DNA of 10,807 bases from CAMBDR01 sp046597185 (lineage in GTDB: Bacteria > Pseudomonadota > Gammaproteobacteria > Burkholderiales > Burkholderiaceae_D), in the NCBI GenBank assembly GCA_046597185.1, contig JBKJLF010000645.1, forward strand, positions 1 to 10,807. Reading direction: 5' to 3'. Shown in pieces: positions 1-6,610 of this stretch. The position numbers were made by a program, and so were the translations under genes. Position 1 is the first letter of the stretch. Every line of letters starts with the position of its first letter. The notes below the pieces were generated by a model. That model was not told where the DNA came from, ran no database searches, and saw only the letters and a program-made list of their open reading frames with translations.

Positions 1-32
1 TGCAAGCGCTCTCCCAGCTGAGCTATACCCCC
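1..32 (-). tRNA. tRNA-Ala, 5' part only (cut by window edge)
   Basis: Read on the minus strand, the 5' end is GGGGGTATAGCTC followed by AGCTGGGA and GAGC. That gives a 7-nt acceptor strand, TA at 8-9, a 4-bp D stem with an 8-nt loop, one linker base and the 5' anticodon-stem strand CTTGC. The acceptor and D-arm sequence is that of bacterial alanine tRNAs. The window ends at the first base of the anticodon loop, so the anticodon is not visible. The CTTGC stem strand resembles the GGC isoacceptor more than the TGC one, but this is only an inference. It lies downstream of gltX on the same strand. Confidence 0.88.
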
Positions 33-57
33 GTGCTTGCGAAGAAACAGAAACGAA

Positions 58-87
58 ATTATAGCAGGGTTTCTACGTTTGTGTAAA
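58..87 (-). promoter_or_regulatory. Sigma-70 promoter of the tRNA-Ala gene
   Basis: On the minus strand TTTACA (82-87) is followed after 18 bases by a perfect TATAAT (58-63). The bases in front of the -10 are TGC, an extended -10 element. Transcription would start near position 51, leaving a leader of about 19 nt before the tRNA. The site sits in the short gap between the gltX stop and the tRNA, so the tRNA need not depend on gltX readthrough. No terminator hairpin for gltX is seen in this gap. Confidence 0.75.
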
Positions 88-102
88 CCCCGCCGGATTT
101 CG

Positions 103-1491
103 CTATAAATATTTTCGCAGGCGCGCCAATACTACGTCGCGCCCAAACAACTCCAACACCGCATCGATGGATGGGGTATGCAATTGGCCCGTGACCAGCA
201 AACGCAGCGGCATCGCCAATTGCGGCATTTTTAATTTGTGCTCGGCCAGCACTTCTTTCAAAGCGGCATTGATGGCGGCACGCTGCCAGTCTACCTGCGC
301 CAACTTGTCAAGATAAGCCGTCAATGCCGGTTTGCTGATATCGTTCAGATGCTGGGTCAATAATTCCGGCGCAGGTGCGGGTGTGCGATAAAACAACATG
401 GCGGCATCGGCCAATTCCACGGTGGTATTGGCGCGCTCTTTCAACAAGGCCAGGACAGCCGGCAAATCGGGAGCCTGATCGAATTGCACCCCTTGCGCCA
501 GCATGCCGGGCCGCACCAAATCGGCCAAACGATTGTTATCGGCCTGACGGATATAGTGGTTATTTAGCCACGCCAGCTTTTCCTGATTAAACTGGGCACT
601 GGATTTGGTTAAATGATCAAGATCAAACCACTGACAAAATTGCTCCATCGAAAAAATTTCATCATCGCCATGCCCCCAGCCCAAACGCGATAAAAAGTTG
701 AGCATGGCTTCGGGCAAATAGCCCTGGGCCGGATAATCCATCACACTCACCGCGCCATGCCGTTTCGAGAGTTTTTCGCCATCCGAGCCCAAAATCATCG
801 GTAGATGGCCGTATTCTGGCAAGGGTGCGCCAATGGCGCGCAAAATATTGATTTGACGCGGGGTGTTGTTGACATGGTCGTCACCACGGATGACATGGGT
901 GATTTGCATATCCCAATCGTCCACCGCCACACAAAAATTATAGGTGGGCGTGCCATCACTGCGGGCGATGATGAGGTCATCAAGCTCGCGGTTGGCGATG
1001 GTGATGCTGCCCTTGACCACATCGTTCCAACTCACTTCCCCATCAAGCGGATTTTTAAAGCGGATCACGGCTTGGCGATCAACTGGAATTGCGGGCAGGG
1101 TTTTGCCCGGCTCGGGCCGCCAGGTGCCATCGTAACGCGGTTTCAGACCTGCTGCGCGCTGCGCTTCGCGCATGGCATCGACTTCTTCTTTTGAGCTATA
1201 GCAATGGTAGGCGGTGCCGGCGGCCAGCATTTGCGCCAGCACCTCGCGGTAACGATCCATACGCCGCATTTGATAAAACGGGCCTTCGTCGGGCTGCATG
1301 CCAAGCCAATTCATGCCATCCAAAATCGCTTGCACCGCCTCCGGGGTCGAGCGTTCAACATCGGTATCTTCAATCCGCAACACAAAAATACCGCCATTGC
1401 GCCGGGCGTAGGCCCAAGAAAACAGCGCAGTACGTGCGCCACCCAAGTGTAAATAACCAGTGGGACTGGGAGCGAAACGGGTACGAACCAT
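103..1491 (-). CDS. gltX: Glutamyl-tRNA synthetase
   Basis: Class I aminoacyl-tRNA synthetase (462 residues, close to the family's usual size) that ligates glutamate to tRNA-Glu in the cytosol using ATP. The Rossmann fold opens with PSPTGYLHLGG at residues 8-18, which contains the HIGH-type motif HLGG. The KMSKS-type loop is KLSKR at 240-244, followed by HG. The remainder is the helical anticodon-binding domain. The ATG at 1491 has a GAGGTC ribosome-binding site 6 bases upstream. In E. coli GluRS a zinc ion is held by a Cys/His cluster near residues 98-127. Here only C97 remains (C-Y-S-S, then D-G-T-W-R), so the zinc site looks lost, as in many bacterial homologues. Upstream lies fdhD on the same strand with a 48-base gap. 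A candidate promoter in that gap suggests separate expression. The sequence alone does not tell whether the enzyme discriminates tRNA-Glu from tRNA-Gln. Confidence 0.97.
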   Translation of the reverse strand: MVRTRFAPSPTGYLHLGGARTALFSWAYARRNGGIFVLRIEDTDVERSTPEAVQAILDGMNWLGMQPDEGPFYQMRRMDRYREVLAQMLAAGTAYHCYSSKEEVDAMREAQRAAGLKPRYDGTWRPEPGKTLPAIPVDRQAVIRFKNPLDGEVSWNDVVKGSITIANRELDDLIIARSDGTPTYNFCVAVDDWDMQITHVIRGDDHVNNTPRQINILRAIGAPLPEYGHLPMILGSDGEKLSKRHGAVSVMDYPAQGYLPEAMLNFLSRLGWGHGDDEIFSMEQFCQWFDLDHLTKSSAQFNQEKLAWLNNHYIRQADNNRLADLVRPGMLAQGVQFDQAPDLPAVLALLKERANTTVELADAAMLFYRTPAPAPELLTQHLNDISKPALTAYLDKLAQVDWQRAAINAALKEVLAEHKLKMPQLAMPLRLLVTGQLHTPSIDAVLELFGRDVVLARLRKYL

Positions 1492-1527
1492 GGATTTGAC
1501 CTCATCATGCTAAAAACGAAAAGCACT

Positions 1528-1533
1528 ATTTTA
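1528..1533 (-). promoter_or_regulatory. Candidate -10 element of the gltX promoter
   Basis: On the minus strand GGTAAAATAG lies in the fdhD-gltX gap, with TAAAAT at 1528-1533 matching the -10 consensus at 5 of 6 positions. It is 36 bases before the gltX ATG. No good -35 box is seen at the usual distance. The same ten bases occur in front of metG, which is the main reason for calling it. gltX could instead be transcribed only from the mrp-fdhD operon. Confidence 0.35.
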
Positions 1534-1539
1534 CCTTGT

Positions 1540-2427
1540 TCACAGCTTGCCGGGGTGGTGCGCGGGGATTTCAGCCAGTTCCGGCTGGGCAATGAAGCGC
1601 TCGGTGTGACTTAACAGCAAAAAATGCCGCCCGGAACAACGCGCAATCAGGCTCATGCCCACTTGCAGGGCCACTTGCTGCCCCATTTGGGTGGTGCCCG
1701 AGCGCGATAGCAGGAAGGGAATGCCCATTTGCGCACCCTTGATGACCATTTCCGAAGTTAAACGGCCTGTGGTATAAAACACTTTATCGCCGCCATCAAT
1801 GCCATCCAACCACATTTTACCGGCGATGGCATCGACCGCATTATGTCGCCCTACGTCTTCAATAAAATAGATTAAGTGCCCGTCGGCGTCAAACAAGGCG
1901 CAGGCGTGTACCGAACCGACTTGTTTGTAGATGGAGGGGTGCAGCCGAATCGTATCGACGATGGTGTACAAGGTGGCTTGCGTCAGGCGCGCCGATTCGG
2001 GCAAACGCAGGGTATCGACTTCATCCATCAGGCCGCCAAAAATCGAGCCTTGGCCGCAGCCGCTGGTTACCACCCGGCGCGCCGTGCGTCGCTCAATCTG
2101 ATCCACGCCGTGGGGCGTGGTAACGGCAGCGGCCGCCACCTCCCAATCGACTTGCACGGCCAAAATGTCGCTTAATTGCCGCACCAGGCGCTGGTTTTTC
2201 AGGTAACCCAGCACCAGGCTTTCCGGCTCCGCGCCCAGCGTCATGAGCGTGACCAGCTCGCGCTTGTCCAGGTAGAGCGTGAGTGCACGCTCGGCCGGAA
2301 TGGTCAGCACACTGGCGCGCCCGCGCTCGTCGATGGCCGCGATCTCGTGTGTGAGCGCGACGCGGGCGTGCGAGAGTTGTGGCAAATGCGTTGGTAAATG
2401 CGTTGGCAAATTCGGCGGCGCTGACAT
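1540..2427 (-). CDS. fdhD: Formate dehydrogenase accessory sulfurtransferase FdhD
   Basis: FdhD moves sulfur from the cysteine desulfurase IscS to the molybdenum cofactor of formate dehydrogenase, and is required for that enzyme's activity. Family hallmarks are HACALFDADGHL followed by EDVGRHNAVD in the middle, and TTGRLTSEMVIKGAQMGIP in the C-terminal third. The catalytic segment is SGCGQGS, with one cysteine at residue 124, where E. coli FdhD has a C-x-x-C. A single cysteine here agrees with its role as the persulfide carrier. The ATG at 2427 is preferred (295 residues). A TTG just before it would add one Met, and GATGGG upstream is a weak ribosome-binding site. The N-terminus carries the tetrapeptide LPTH twice, from a 12-bp tandem repeat. 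The gene starts 10 bases after the mrp stop, so the two are probably one operon. No formate dehydrogenase subunit gene is in view. Confidence 0.93.
   Translation of the reverse strand: MSAPPNLPTHLPTHLPQLSHARVALTHEIAAIDERGRASVLTIPAERALTLYLDKRELVTLMTLGAEPESLVLGYLKNQRLVRQLSDILAVQVDWEVAAAAVTTPHGVDQIERRTARRVVTSGCGQGSIFGGLMDEVDTLRLPESARLTQATLYTIVDTIRLHPSIYKQVGSVHACALFDADGHLIYFIEDVGRHNAVDAIAGKMWLDGIDGGDKVFYTTGRLTSEMVIKGAQMGIPFLLSRSGTTQMGQQVALQVGMSLIARCSGRHFLLLSHTERFIAQPELAEIPAHHPGKL
2381..2416 (-). repeat. 12-bp tandem repeat inside the fdhD N-terminus
   Basis: On the plus strand the units are GGCAAATGCGTT (2381-2392), GGTAAATGCGTT (2393-2404) and a diverged GGCAAATTCGGC (2405-2416). The first two differ at one base. 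Being a multiple of three, the repeat keeps the frame and encodes LPTH-LPTH in a region before the conserved FdhD core. Confidence 0.8.
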
Positions 2428-2437
2428 CAATAGCCCA

Positions 2438-3526
2438 TCAATCGTTTTTAATCACGATGCTGGGGAATTTGCTACTCATGTCTTTCGCCCTTTCCGCCAC
2501 CTTGATGGCCACCTTGCGCGCGATGGCTTTATAGATATCGGCAATCTGACTATCCGGTTGTGCCACCACGCTCGGTTTGCCGGCATCAGCCAATTCGCGT
2601 ATCGAGAGCGTTAAGGGGAGCGCACCCAGGAAATCGACGCCATATTCGGCGCACATTTTGGCCCCGCCGCCTTCGCCAAAAATACTTTCCGCATGACCGC
2701 AATTCGAACAAATATGGGTACTCATGTTTTCGACGATACCCAAAATCGGCACGCCGACTTTTTCAAACATTTTTAAGCCTTTGCGCGCATCCAACAGGGC
2801 AATGTCTTGCGGCGTGGTCACAATCACCGCCCCGGTGACCGGGACTTTTTGCGACAAGGTGAGCGCAATATCGCCAGTGCCGGGTGGCATATCGACGATC
2901 AAATAATCCAGATCGCGCCAATTGGTTTGCTCCAGCAATTGTTGCAAGGCTTGCGTCACCATCGGGCCGCGCCACACCATGGGTTCGGCCGGGTCGATTA
3001 AAAACCCGATGGACGATACTTGCACGCCATAGTTTTCCAGCGGCTCCATGGTTTTGCCGTCGCGCGTTTCGGGTTTGCCGGCAATGCCCATCATCATCGG
3101 CTGGCTGGGGCCGTAGATATCGGCATCCAAAATCCCGACTTGCGCGCCTTCGGCCGCCAGCGCGAGCGCCAGATTCACCGCTGTGGTTGATTTGCCGACA
3201 CCGCCCTTGCCGGAAGCCACTGCGATGATATTTTTAACATTGGGCAATAATTTCAAGCCGCGCTGCACGCTGTGGGCAATAATTTTGCTTTTTGCATCCA
3301 CCGTCACTTTGGCCACCCCCGCCATCTCGCTCACCAAAGAAATGACCGACAGGCTCAGTTTGGCGAGCTGGCTATTGGCCGGGTAACCCAGTTCGATTTC
3401 AATATGGACATTACCACCGTCGATTTGAATGTTTTTTACTGCTTTGGAACTGACATAATCCTTCATGGTATTTGGATCAATCAAGCCCGATAAAGTTTGC
3501 CGCACGGCATCAACGCTAAGATTCAT
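2438..3526 (-). CDS. mrp: Iron-sulfur cluster carrier ATPase Mrp/ApbC
   Basis: Mrp (also called ApbC) is a P-loop NTPase of the MinD/NBP35 group that binds a [4Fe-4S] cluster as a dimer and hands it to apo-proteins in the cytosol. The protein has 362 residues. Residues about 1-85 form the MIP18/DUF59-type domain. The deviant Walker A GKGGVGKST is at 106-114, LDADIYGPS begins at 133, DMPPGTGD is at 212-219, and the cluster-binding C-x-x-C is C273-S-N-C276. The ATG at 3526 is preceded by GGGAG at a 9-base spacing. The gene is divergent from metG, the same pairing as mrp/metG in E. coli. It is followed after 10 bases by fdhD, so a link to Fe-S and molybdenum enzyme maturation is reasonable but inferred. 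A tandem 11-bp repeat lies just upstream. Confidence 0.96.
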   Translation of the reverse strand: MNLSVDAVRQTLSGLIDPNTMKDYVSSKAVKNIQIDGGNVHIEIELGYPANSQLAKLSLSVISLVSEMAGVAKVTVDAKSKIIAHSVQRGLKLLPNVKNIIAVASGKGGVGKSTTAVNLALALAAEGAQVGILDADIYGPSQPMMMGIAGKPETRDGKTMEPLENYGVQVSSIGFLIDPAEPMVWRGPMVTQALQQLLEQTNWRDLDYLIVDMPPGTGDIALTLSQKVPVTGAVIVTTPQDIALLDARKGLKMFEKVGVPILGIVENMSTHICSNCGHAESIFGEGGGAKMCAEYGVDFLGALPLTLSIRELADAGKPSVVAQPDSQIADIYKAIARKVAIKVAERAKDMSSKFPSIVIKND

Positions 3527-3559
3527 AATCAGTTTCTCCCAAAAGATGGGCAGAGTCTA

Positions 3560-3581
3560 GCGCAAAAACAGCGCAAAAACA
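3560..3581. repeat. Perfect tandem 11-bp repeat upstream of mrp
   Basis: GCGCAAAAACA occurs twice back to back (3560-3570 and 3571-3581), with no mismatch. The 11-bp period is about one helical turn, so both copies face the same side of the DNA. It is 34 bases upstream of the mrp ATG, where an activator, a repressor or the -35/-10 region would be expected. I recognise no known operator in it. Confidence 0.7.
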
Positions 3582-3601
3582 CGATCCAAACCACATACCC
3601 A

Positions 3602-3632
3602 TTGTCGCAGCAAGCCTATCCACTGGTAAAAT
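3602..3632 (+). promoter_or_regulatory. Candidate metG promoter
   Basis: TAAAAT at 3627-3632 is preceded by TGG, an extended -10 element. A partial -35 match, TTGTCG at 3602-3607, sits 19 bases upstream, which is long. Transcription would start near 3639, giving a leader of only about 24 nt. The ten bases GGTAAAATAG are identical to those in front of gltX. An inverted repeat spans the same bases. Confidence 0.45.
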
Positions 3633-3642
3633 AGGCTTTTTT
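3612..3642 (+). other. Inverted repeat plus T-tract in front of metG
   Basis: AAGCCTAT (3612-3619) and ATAGGCTT (3631-3638) form a perfect 8-bp stem around an 11-nt loop, followed by more T residues to 3642. In form this is a plus-strand intrinsic terminator, yet the only gene it could affect is metG, 20 bases downstream. mrp points the other way. It could be an attenuator, an operator over the -10, or chance. The overlap with the best promoter argues that the full stem is not in the main transcript. Confidence 0.4.
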
Positions 3643-3662
3643 CACCTCAATACTGTGCCATT

Positions 3663-5855
3663 ATGACTCGTAAGCTGTTCGTGACTACCGCCCTGCCCTA
3701 TGCCAACGCCGGCTTCCACATCGGCCATATCATGGAATATATTCAAGCTGATATCTGGGTACGGTTCCAACGCATGTCGGGCCATGAAGTGCATTTTGTG
3801 TGCGCAGATGATGCGCACGGCGCGCCCATCATGATTGCCGCAGAAAAAGAAGGCATTACCCCGCAAGCCTTTGTGGCCAATATTGCCTCAGGACGCAAGC
3901 AATACCTTGATGGCTTTCATATTAGTTTTGACAACTGGCACTCGACTGACGGGCCAGAAAACCACGAATTATCCAAAGACATTTATCGCCGCTTGCGTGC
4001 AGGCACGTATCATGACGGCCAATCTTTAATTAGCACCAAAGTGATTGAACAATTGTTTGACCCGGTCAAAAATATGTTTTTGGCAGATCGTTTTGTCAAG
4101 GGCGAATGCCCGAAATGTGCTGCCAAAGATCAATATGGCGATTCTTGCGAAGTCTGTGGCGCAGTGTATGCCCCGACCGAATTGAAAAACCCGTATTCTG
4201 CCCTCTCCGGTGCGACCCCGGTTTTAAAGTACTCGGAACATTTTTTCTTTAAACTCTCCAACCCCGCTTGCAAAACTTATCTGCGTGAATGGGCGCTGGA
4301 CCCCGCCCGCTTGCAACCCGAAGTGGCCAACAAGGCGCGTGAATGGCTCGATAATGATGAACATGGCTTGAGTGATTGGGATATCAGCCGCGATGCGCCC
4401 TACTTCGGGATTGAAATTCCCGATGCGCCGGGTAAGTATTTTTATGTCTGGCTGGATGCGCCGGTCGGTTATCTGGCTTCGCTAAAAAATTATTTCAATA
4501 AGATCGGACGGGATTATGATGCCTTCATGGCCGCGCCCGACACCGAGCAATATCACTTTATTGGCAAAGACATCACCTATTTCCACACCTTGTTTTGGCC
4601 TGCGATGTTGCATTTTTCCGGTTTGAAAGTGCCGACTAATGTGTTTGTCCATGGCTTTTTAACGGTGAATGAAGAAAAGATGTCAAAATCGCGCGGCACT
4701 GGTTTATCGCCGCTGCGCTACCTTGAACTGGGCATGAATCCGGAATGGCTGCGCTATTATTTAGCGGCCAAACTCAATGCCAAGGTGGAAGATATCGACT
4801 TTAACCGGGATGATTTTGTGGCCCGGGTGAATTCTGATTTGATCGGCAAATACGTCAATATCGCCAGCCGCGCAGCGGGCTTCATCAGCAAGCGCTTTGC
4901 GGGTCAATTGACTGATCCGGTCAGTAGTGGGCGCAGCAGCAATCCTTTTTGGGCCTCGCTCAATGGCGCTGTAGGCAGCGATGGTGGTGCCAGCAGCGAT
5001 GGTGGTGCCAGCAAAGAGATACGCGCCGCCTTTGAAGCGCGCGAATTTAGTCGTGCCATCCGCCAGATTATGGCGCTGGCGGATGAAGTGAATCAATATG
5101 TGGATCAACAAAAGCCTTGGGTTTTGGCCAAAGACGCCAGCCAGGACGCGCAATTGCAAGATGTGTGTAGCGATTTATTGCTGGCGTTTTATCAATTATC
5201 AATCCACCTTACCCCGATTTTGCCTGTGCTGACGCGTAAAGTGGCCAGCTTTTTTGGCCTTGAGCGTGATTTTTGCTGGGATGATTGCCAGCACACACCC
5301 AAGGCCATTGCCACCTTTGCGCATTTAATGCAAAGAGTCGATCCGGCCATGTTGACGGCTTTATTTCCACAAGCTGAAGCAGCCCCCGCCGCCGCACCAG
5401 TTAAACCTGCCGCCGCTGTGGCCAATGCAACAACTGCAGCAAATACAACAGCGGCAACAGCGGCCGCAACTGCAACAGATGAGTCGGCGGATGGTGCCAT
5501 CGAAGCGTTGGCCCCTGAAATCAAGATCGACGATTTCGCAAAAATCGATTTGCGCATTGCGCTGATCGTCGATTGCGTAGCGGTGGAAGGCTCCGACAAA
5601 TTGTTGCGCTTAACGCTCGATGCAGGCGAAGGCCGCCATCGGAATGTGTTTTCCGGCATTAAGTCGTCGTACCAACCGGAGCAGTTAATTGGCAAACTCA
5701 CGGTTCTGGTTGCCAATTTGGCACCGCGCAAGATGAAATTCGGTGTTTCTGAAGGCATGGTGTTGGCCGCTGCGGCGGCGGATGAAAAAGCCAATCCGGG
5801 TATCTATGTGCTCAATCCTTGGCCGGGCGCACAACCTGGCATGCGGGTGCGTTAA
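3663..5855 (+). CDS. metG: Methionyl-tRNA synthetase
   Basis: Charges elongator and initiator tRNA-Met with methionine, using ATP, in the cytosol. At 730 residues it is about 50 longer than the 677-residue E. coli enzyme. HIGH is at 19-22. A zinc knuckle uses C149, C152, C162 and C165. KMSKS is at 339-343. A helical anticodon-binding domain follows, then an Ala/Thr-rich linker at about 571-618. The C-terminal tRNA-binding (Arc1p/EMAP-like) domain includes DFAKIDLRIA, EGSDKLLRLTLDAGE and VANLAPRKMKFG. The extra length comes from the linker and from a loop at about 427-451 that holds a perfect duplication of SDGGAS (439-450). No good ribosome-binding site precedes the ATG at 3663. With a start site near 3639 the leader would be very short. 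The gene is divergent from mrp, and a GNAT gene begins 2 bases after its stop. Confidence 0.97.
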   Translation: MTRKLFVTTALPYANAGFHIGHIMEYIQADIWVRFQRMSGHEVHFVCADDAHGAPIMIAAEKEGITPQAFVANIASGRKQYLDGFHISFDNWHSTDGPENHELSKDIYRRLRAGTYHDGQSLISTKVIEQLFDPVKNMFLADRFVKGECPKCAAKDQYGDSCEVCGAVYAPTELKNPYSALSGATPVLKYSEHFFFKLSNPACKTYLREWALDPARLQPEVANKAREWLDNDEHGLSDWDISRDAPYFGIEIPDAPGKYFYVWLDAPVGYLASLKNYFNKIGRDYDAFMAAPDTEQYHFIGKDITYFHTLFWPAMLHFSGLKVPTNVFVHGFLTVNEEKMSKSRGTGLSPLRYLELGMNPEWLRYYLAAKLNAKVEDIDFNRDDFVARVNSDLIGKYVNIASRAAGFISKRFAGQLTDPVSSGRSSNPFWASLNGAVGSDGGASSDGGASKEIRAAFEAREFSRAIRQIMALADEVNQYVDQQKPWVLAKDASQDAQLQDVCSDLLLAFYQLSIHLTPILPVLTRKVASFFGLERDFCWDDCQHTPKAIATFAHLMQRVDPAMLTALFPQAEAAPAAAPVKPAAAVANATTAANTTAATAAATATDESADGAIEALAPEIKIDDFAKIDLRIALIVDCVAVEGSDKLLRLTLDAGEGRHRNVFSGIKSSYQPEQLIGKLTVLVANLAPRKMKFGVSEGMVLAAAAADEKANPGIYVLNPWPGAQPGMRVR
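4977..5012 (+). repeat. Perfect 18-bp tandem repeat inside metG
   Basis: AGCGATGGTGGTGCCAGC occurs twice with no mismatch (4977-4994 and 4995-5012). The repeat is in frame and encodes SDGGAS-SDGGAS at residues 439-450 of MetRS, in an inserted loop of the anticodon-binding domain. Perfect identity at the DNA level suggests a recent duplication by slippage. Confidence 0.9.
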
Positions 5856-5857
5856 TC

Positions 5858-6331
5858 ATGACCATCGTGGTGCGCGAAGCCCGGTTTGAGCAAGCGCAGT
5901 TAATTGCCGATCTGACGCGCGCCTCCTGGGCGAAAACCGTGGCCTTAAGTTCCAGTGGCCACCGTGAAACCGCGCACCGGGTGGAAGCTGATTTGCGCCA
6001 GGGCGGTGCTTTCCTGTTATTCATCGATTCCGACCTGGTCGGTTCGGTACGCTGGTTACCGCACGAAACCGAACCGGATGTCTGGGATATTGTGCGCATG
6101 GGCATTCTACCTGGCTGGCGCGGACAACAACTCTCGCAACATTTGATTGAGGCGGTGATTCATCTGGCACTGGAAACCAAAGCCAGCGAATTGCGCCTCG
6201 CAATCCGCACCGATCAAACTGCCTTACTCGATTTATATACGACTTTCGGCTTTGAAATTGCCCCCGAACTGGAATACGAGCATGCGAATCCGCTCGAACC
6301 TGCCCCCCAAGTGATGCGCAAATTTTTGTAA
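5858..6331 (+). CDS. GNAT-family N-acetyltransferase
   Basis: A 157-residue, single-domain protein of the GNAT fold, which transfers an acetyl group from acetyl-CoA. The substrate is unknown. The core strand and pyrophosphate-binding region is VRMGILPGWRGQQLSQHLIE (about 79-98). The C-terminal LYTTFGFE is the usual motif B (Y-x-x-x-G-F). In the pyrophosphate loop the glycines expected in RGxGxG are replaced: the sequence reads RGQQLS, so CoA binding may be altered. The ATG at 5858 is chosen because it starts the conserved domain and lies 2 bases after the metG stop. An upstream in-frame TTG at 5819 would lie inside metG and is less likely. The tight spacing and weak ribosome-binding site suggest translational coupling to metG. 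The protein could modify a small molecule or a protein terminus. Nothing visible decides. Confidence 0.82.
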   Translation: MTIVVREARFEQAQLIADLTRASWAKTVALSSSGHRETAHRVEADLRQGGAFLLFIDSDLVGSVRWLPHETEPDVWDIVRMGILPGWRGQQLSQHLIEAVIHLALETKASELRLAIRTDQTALLDLYTTFGFEIAPELEYEHANPLEPAPQVMRKFL

Positions 6332-6610
6332 AATTACCCTCACCATGGAAAACCACACACAAACCCCCACAAAAAAACCGCCAGAGCACCATTTCAATCA
6401 CAAATTGAATCAAATGGATGTGACGTTCAACATTCTTGTGGCGACAATGGTAGCATCAAGCTTGAACACATGACCCCGCCGGGCGTGGTTGCACCTCAAC
6501 CTCGCTGCCATGCTGGCAAAGTGCGTAATAAGTTGTAATCTGTGGTTCTAACACCTGACTCGTTTTCCGCTTGTCCGATGAAATCATCCTTTCGTCGTGC
6601 AAGGCTAGCA
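6332..6610. other. Gap between the GNAT gene and pilE; no convincing gene
   Basis: The stretch has no supported gene or RNA. One small frame from ATG 6345 to TGA 6473 (42 residues, His/Lys/Pro-rich at the start) lacks a ribosome-binding site. Short symmetrical elements are present: TTCAAT/ATTGAA (6393-6409), the palindrome TCAAGCTTGA (6456-6465) nested in a wider GTTCAA/TTGAAC pair (6425-6467), and TGCCA-tgc-TGGCA (6506-6518). None is followed by a T-run, so no terminator for the metG-GNAT unit is identified. I find no sigma-54 site with correct GG-N10-GC spacing. Confidence 0.6.

Noticed and set aside
805..1194. Plus-strand frame opposite gltX
   Set aside because: Shadow of the strongly supported gltX gene, with no signature of its own.
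5192..5794. 200-residue minus-strand frame opposite the end of metG
   Set aside because: Ala-rich composition mirrors the repetitive metG linker. metG is a certain gene on the other strand.
6393..6409. TTCAAT/ATTGAA hairpin as terminator of the metG-GNAT unit
   Set aside because: Only 6 AT-rich base pairs, with no T-run on either strand.
6021..6413. 130-residue minus-strand frame over the GNAT gene and the gap
   Set aside because: Mostly antisense to the GNAT coding region, with no domain and no start signal.
6439..6454. Possible sigma-54 promoter (TGG ... GC) upstream of pilE
   Set aside because: The GG-GC spacing is 11 bases instead of the required 10, the -12 box lacks TTGC, and it is about 200 bases from pilE.
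6345..6473. 42-residue frame just after the GNAT gene
   Set aside because: No ribosome-binding site, no recognisable domain and odd composition. It looks like chance in a non-coding gap.
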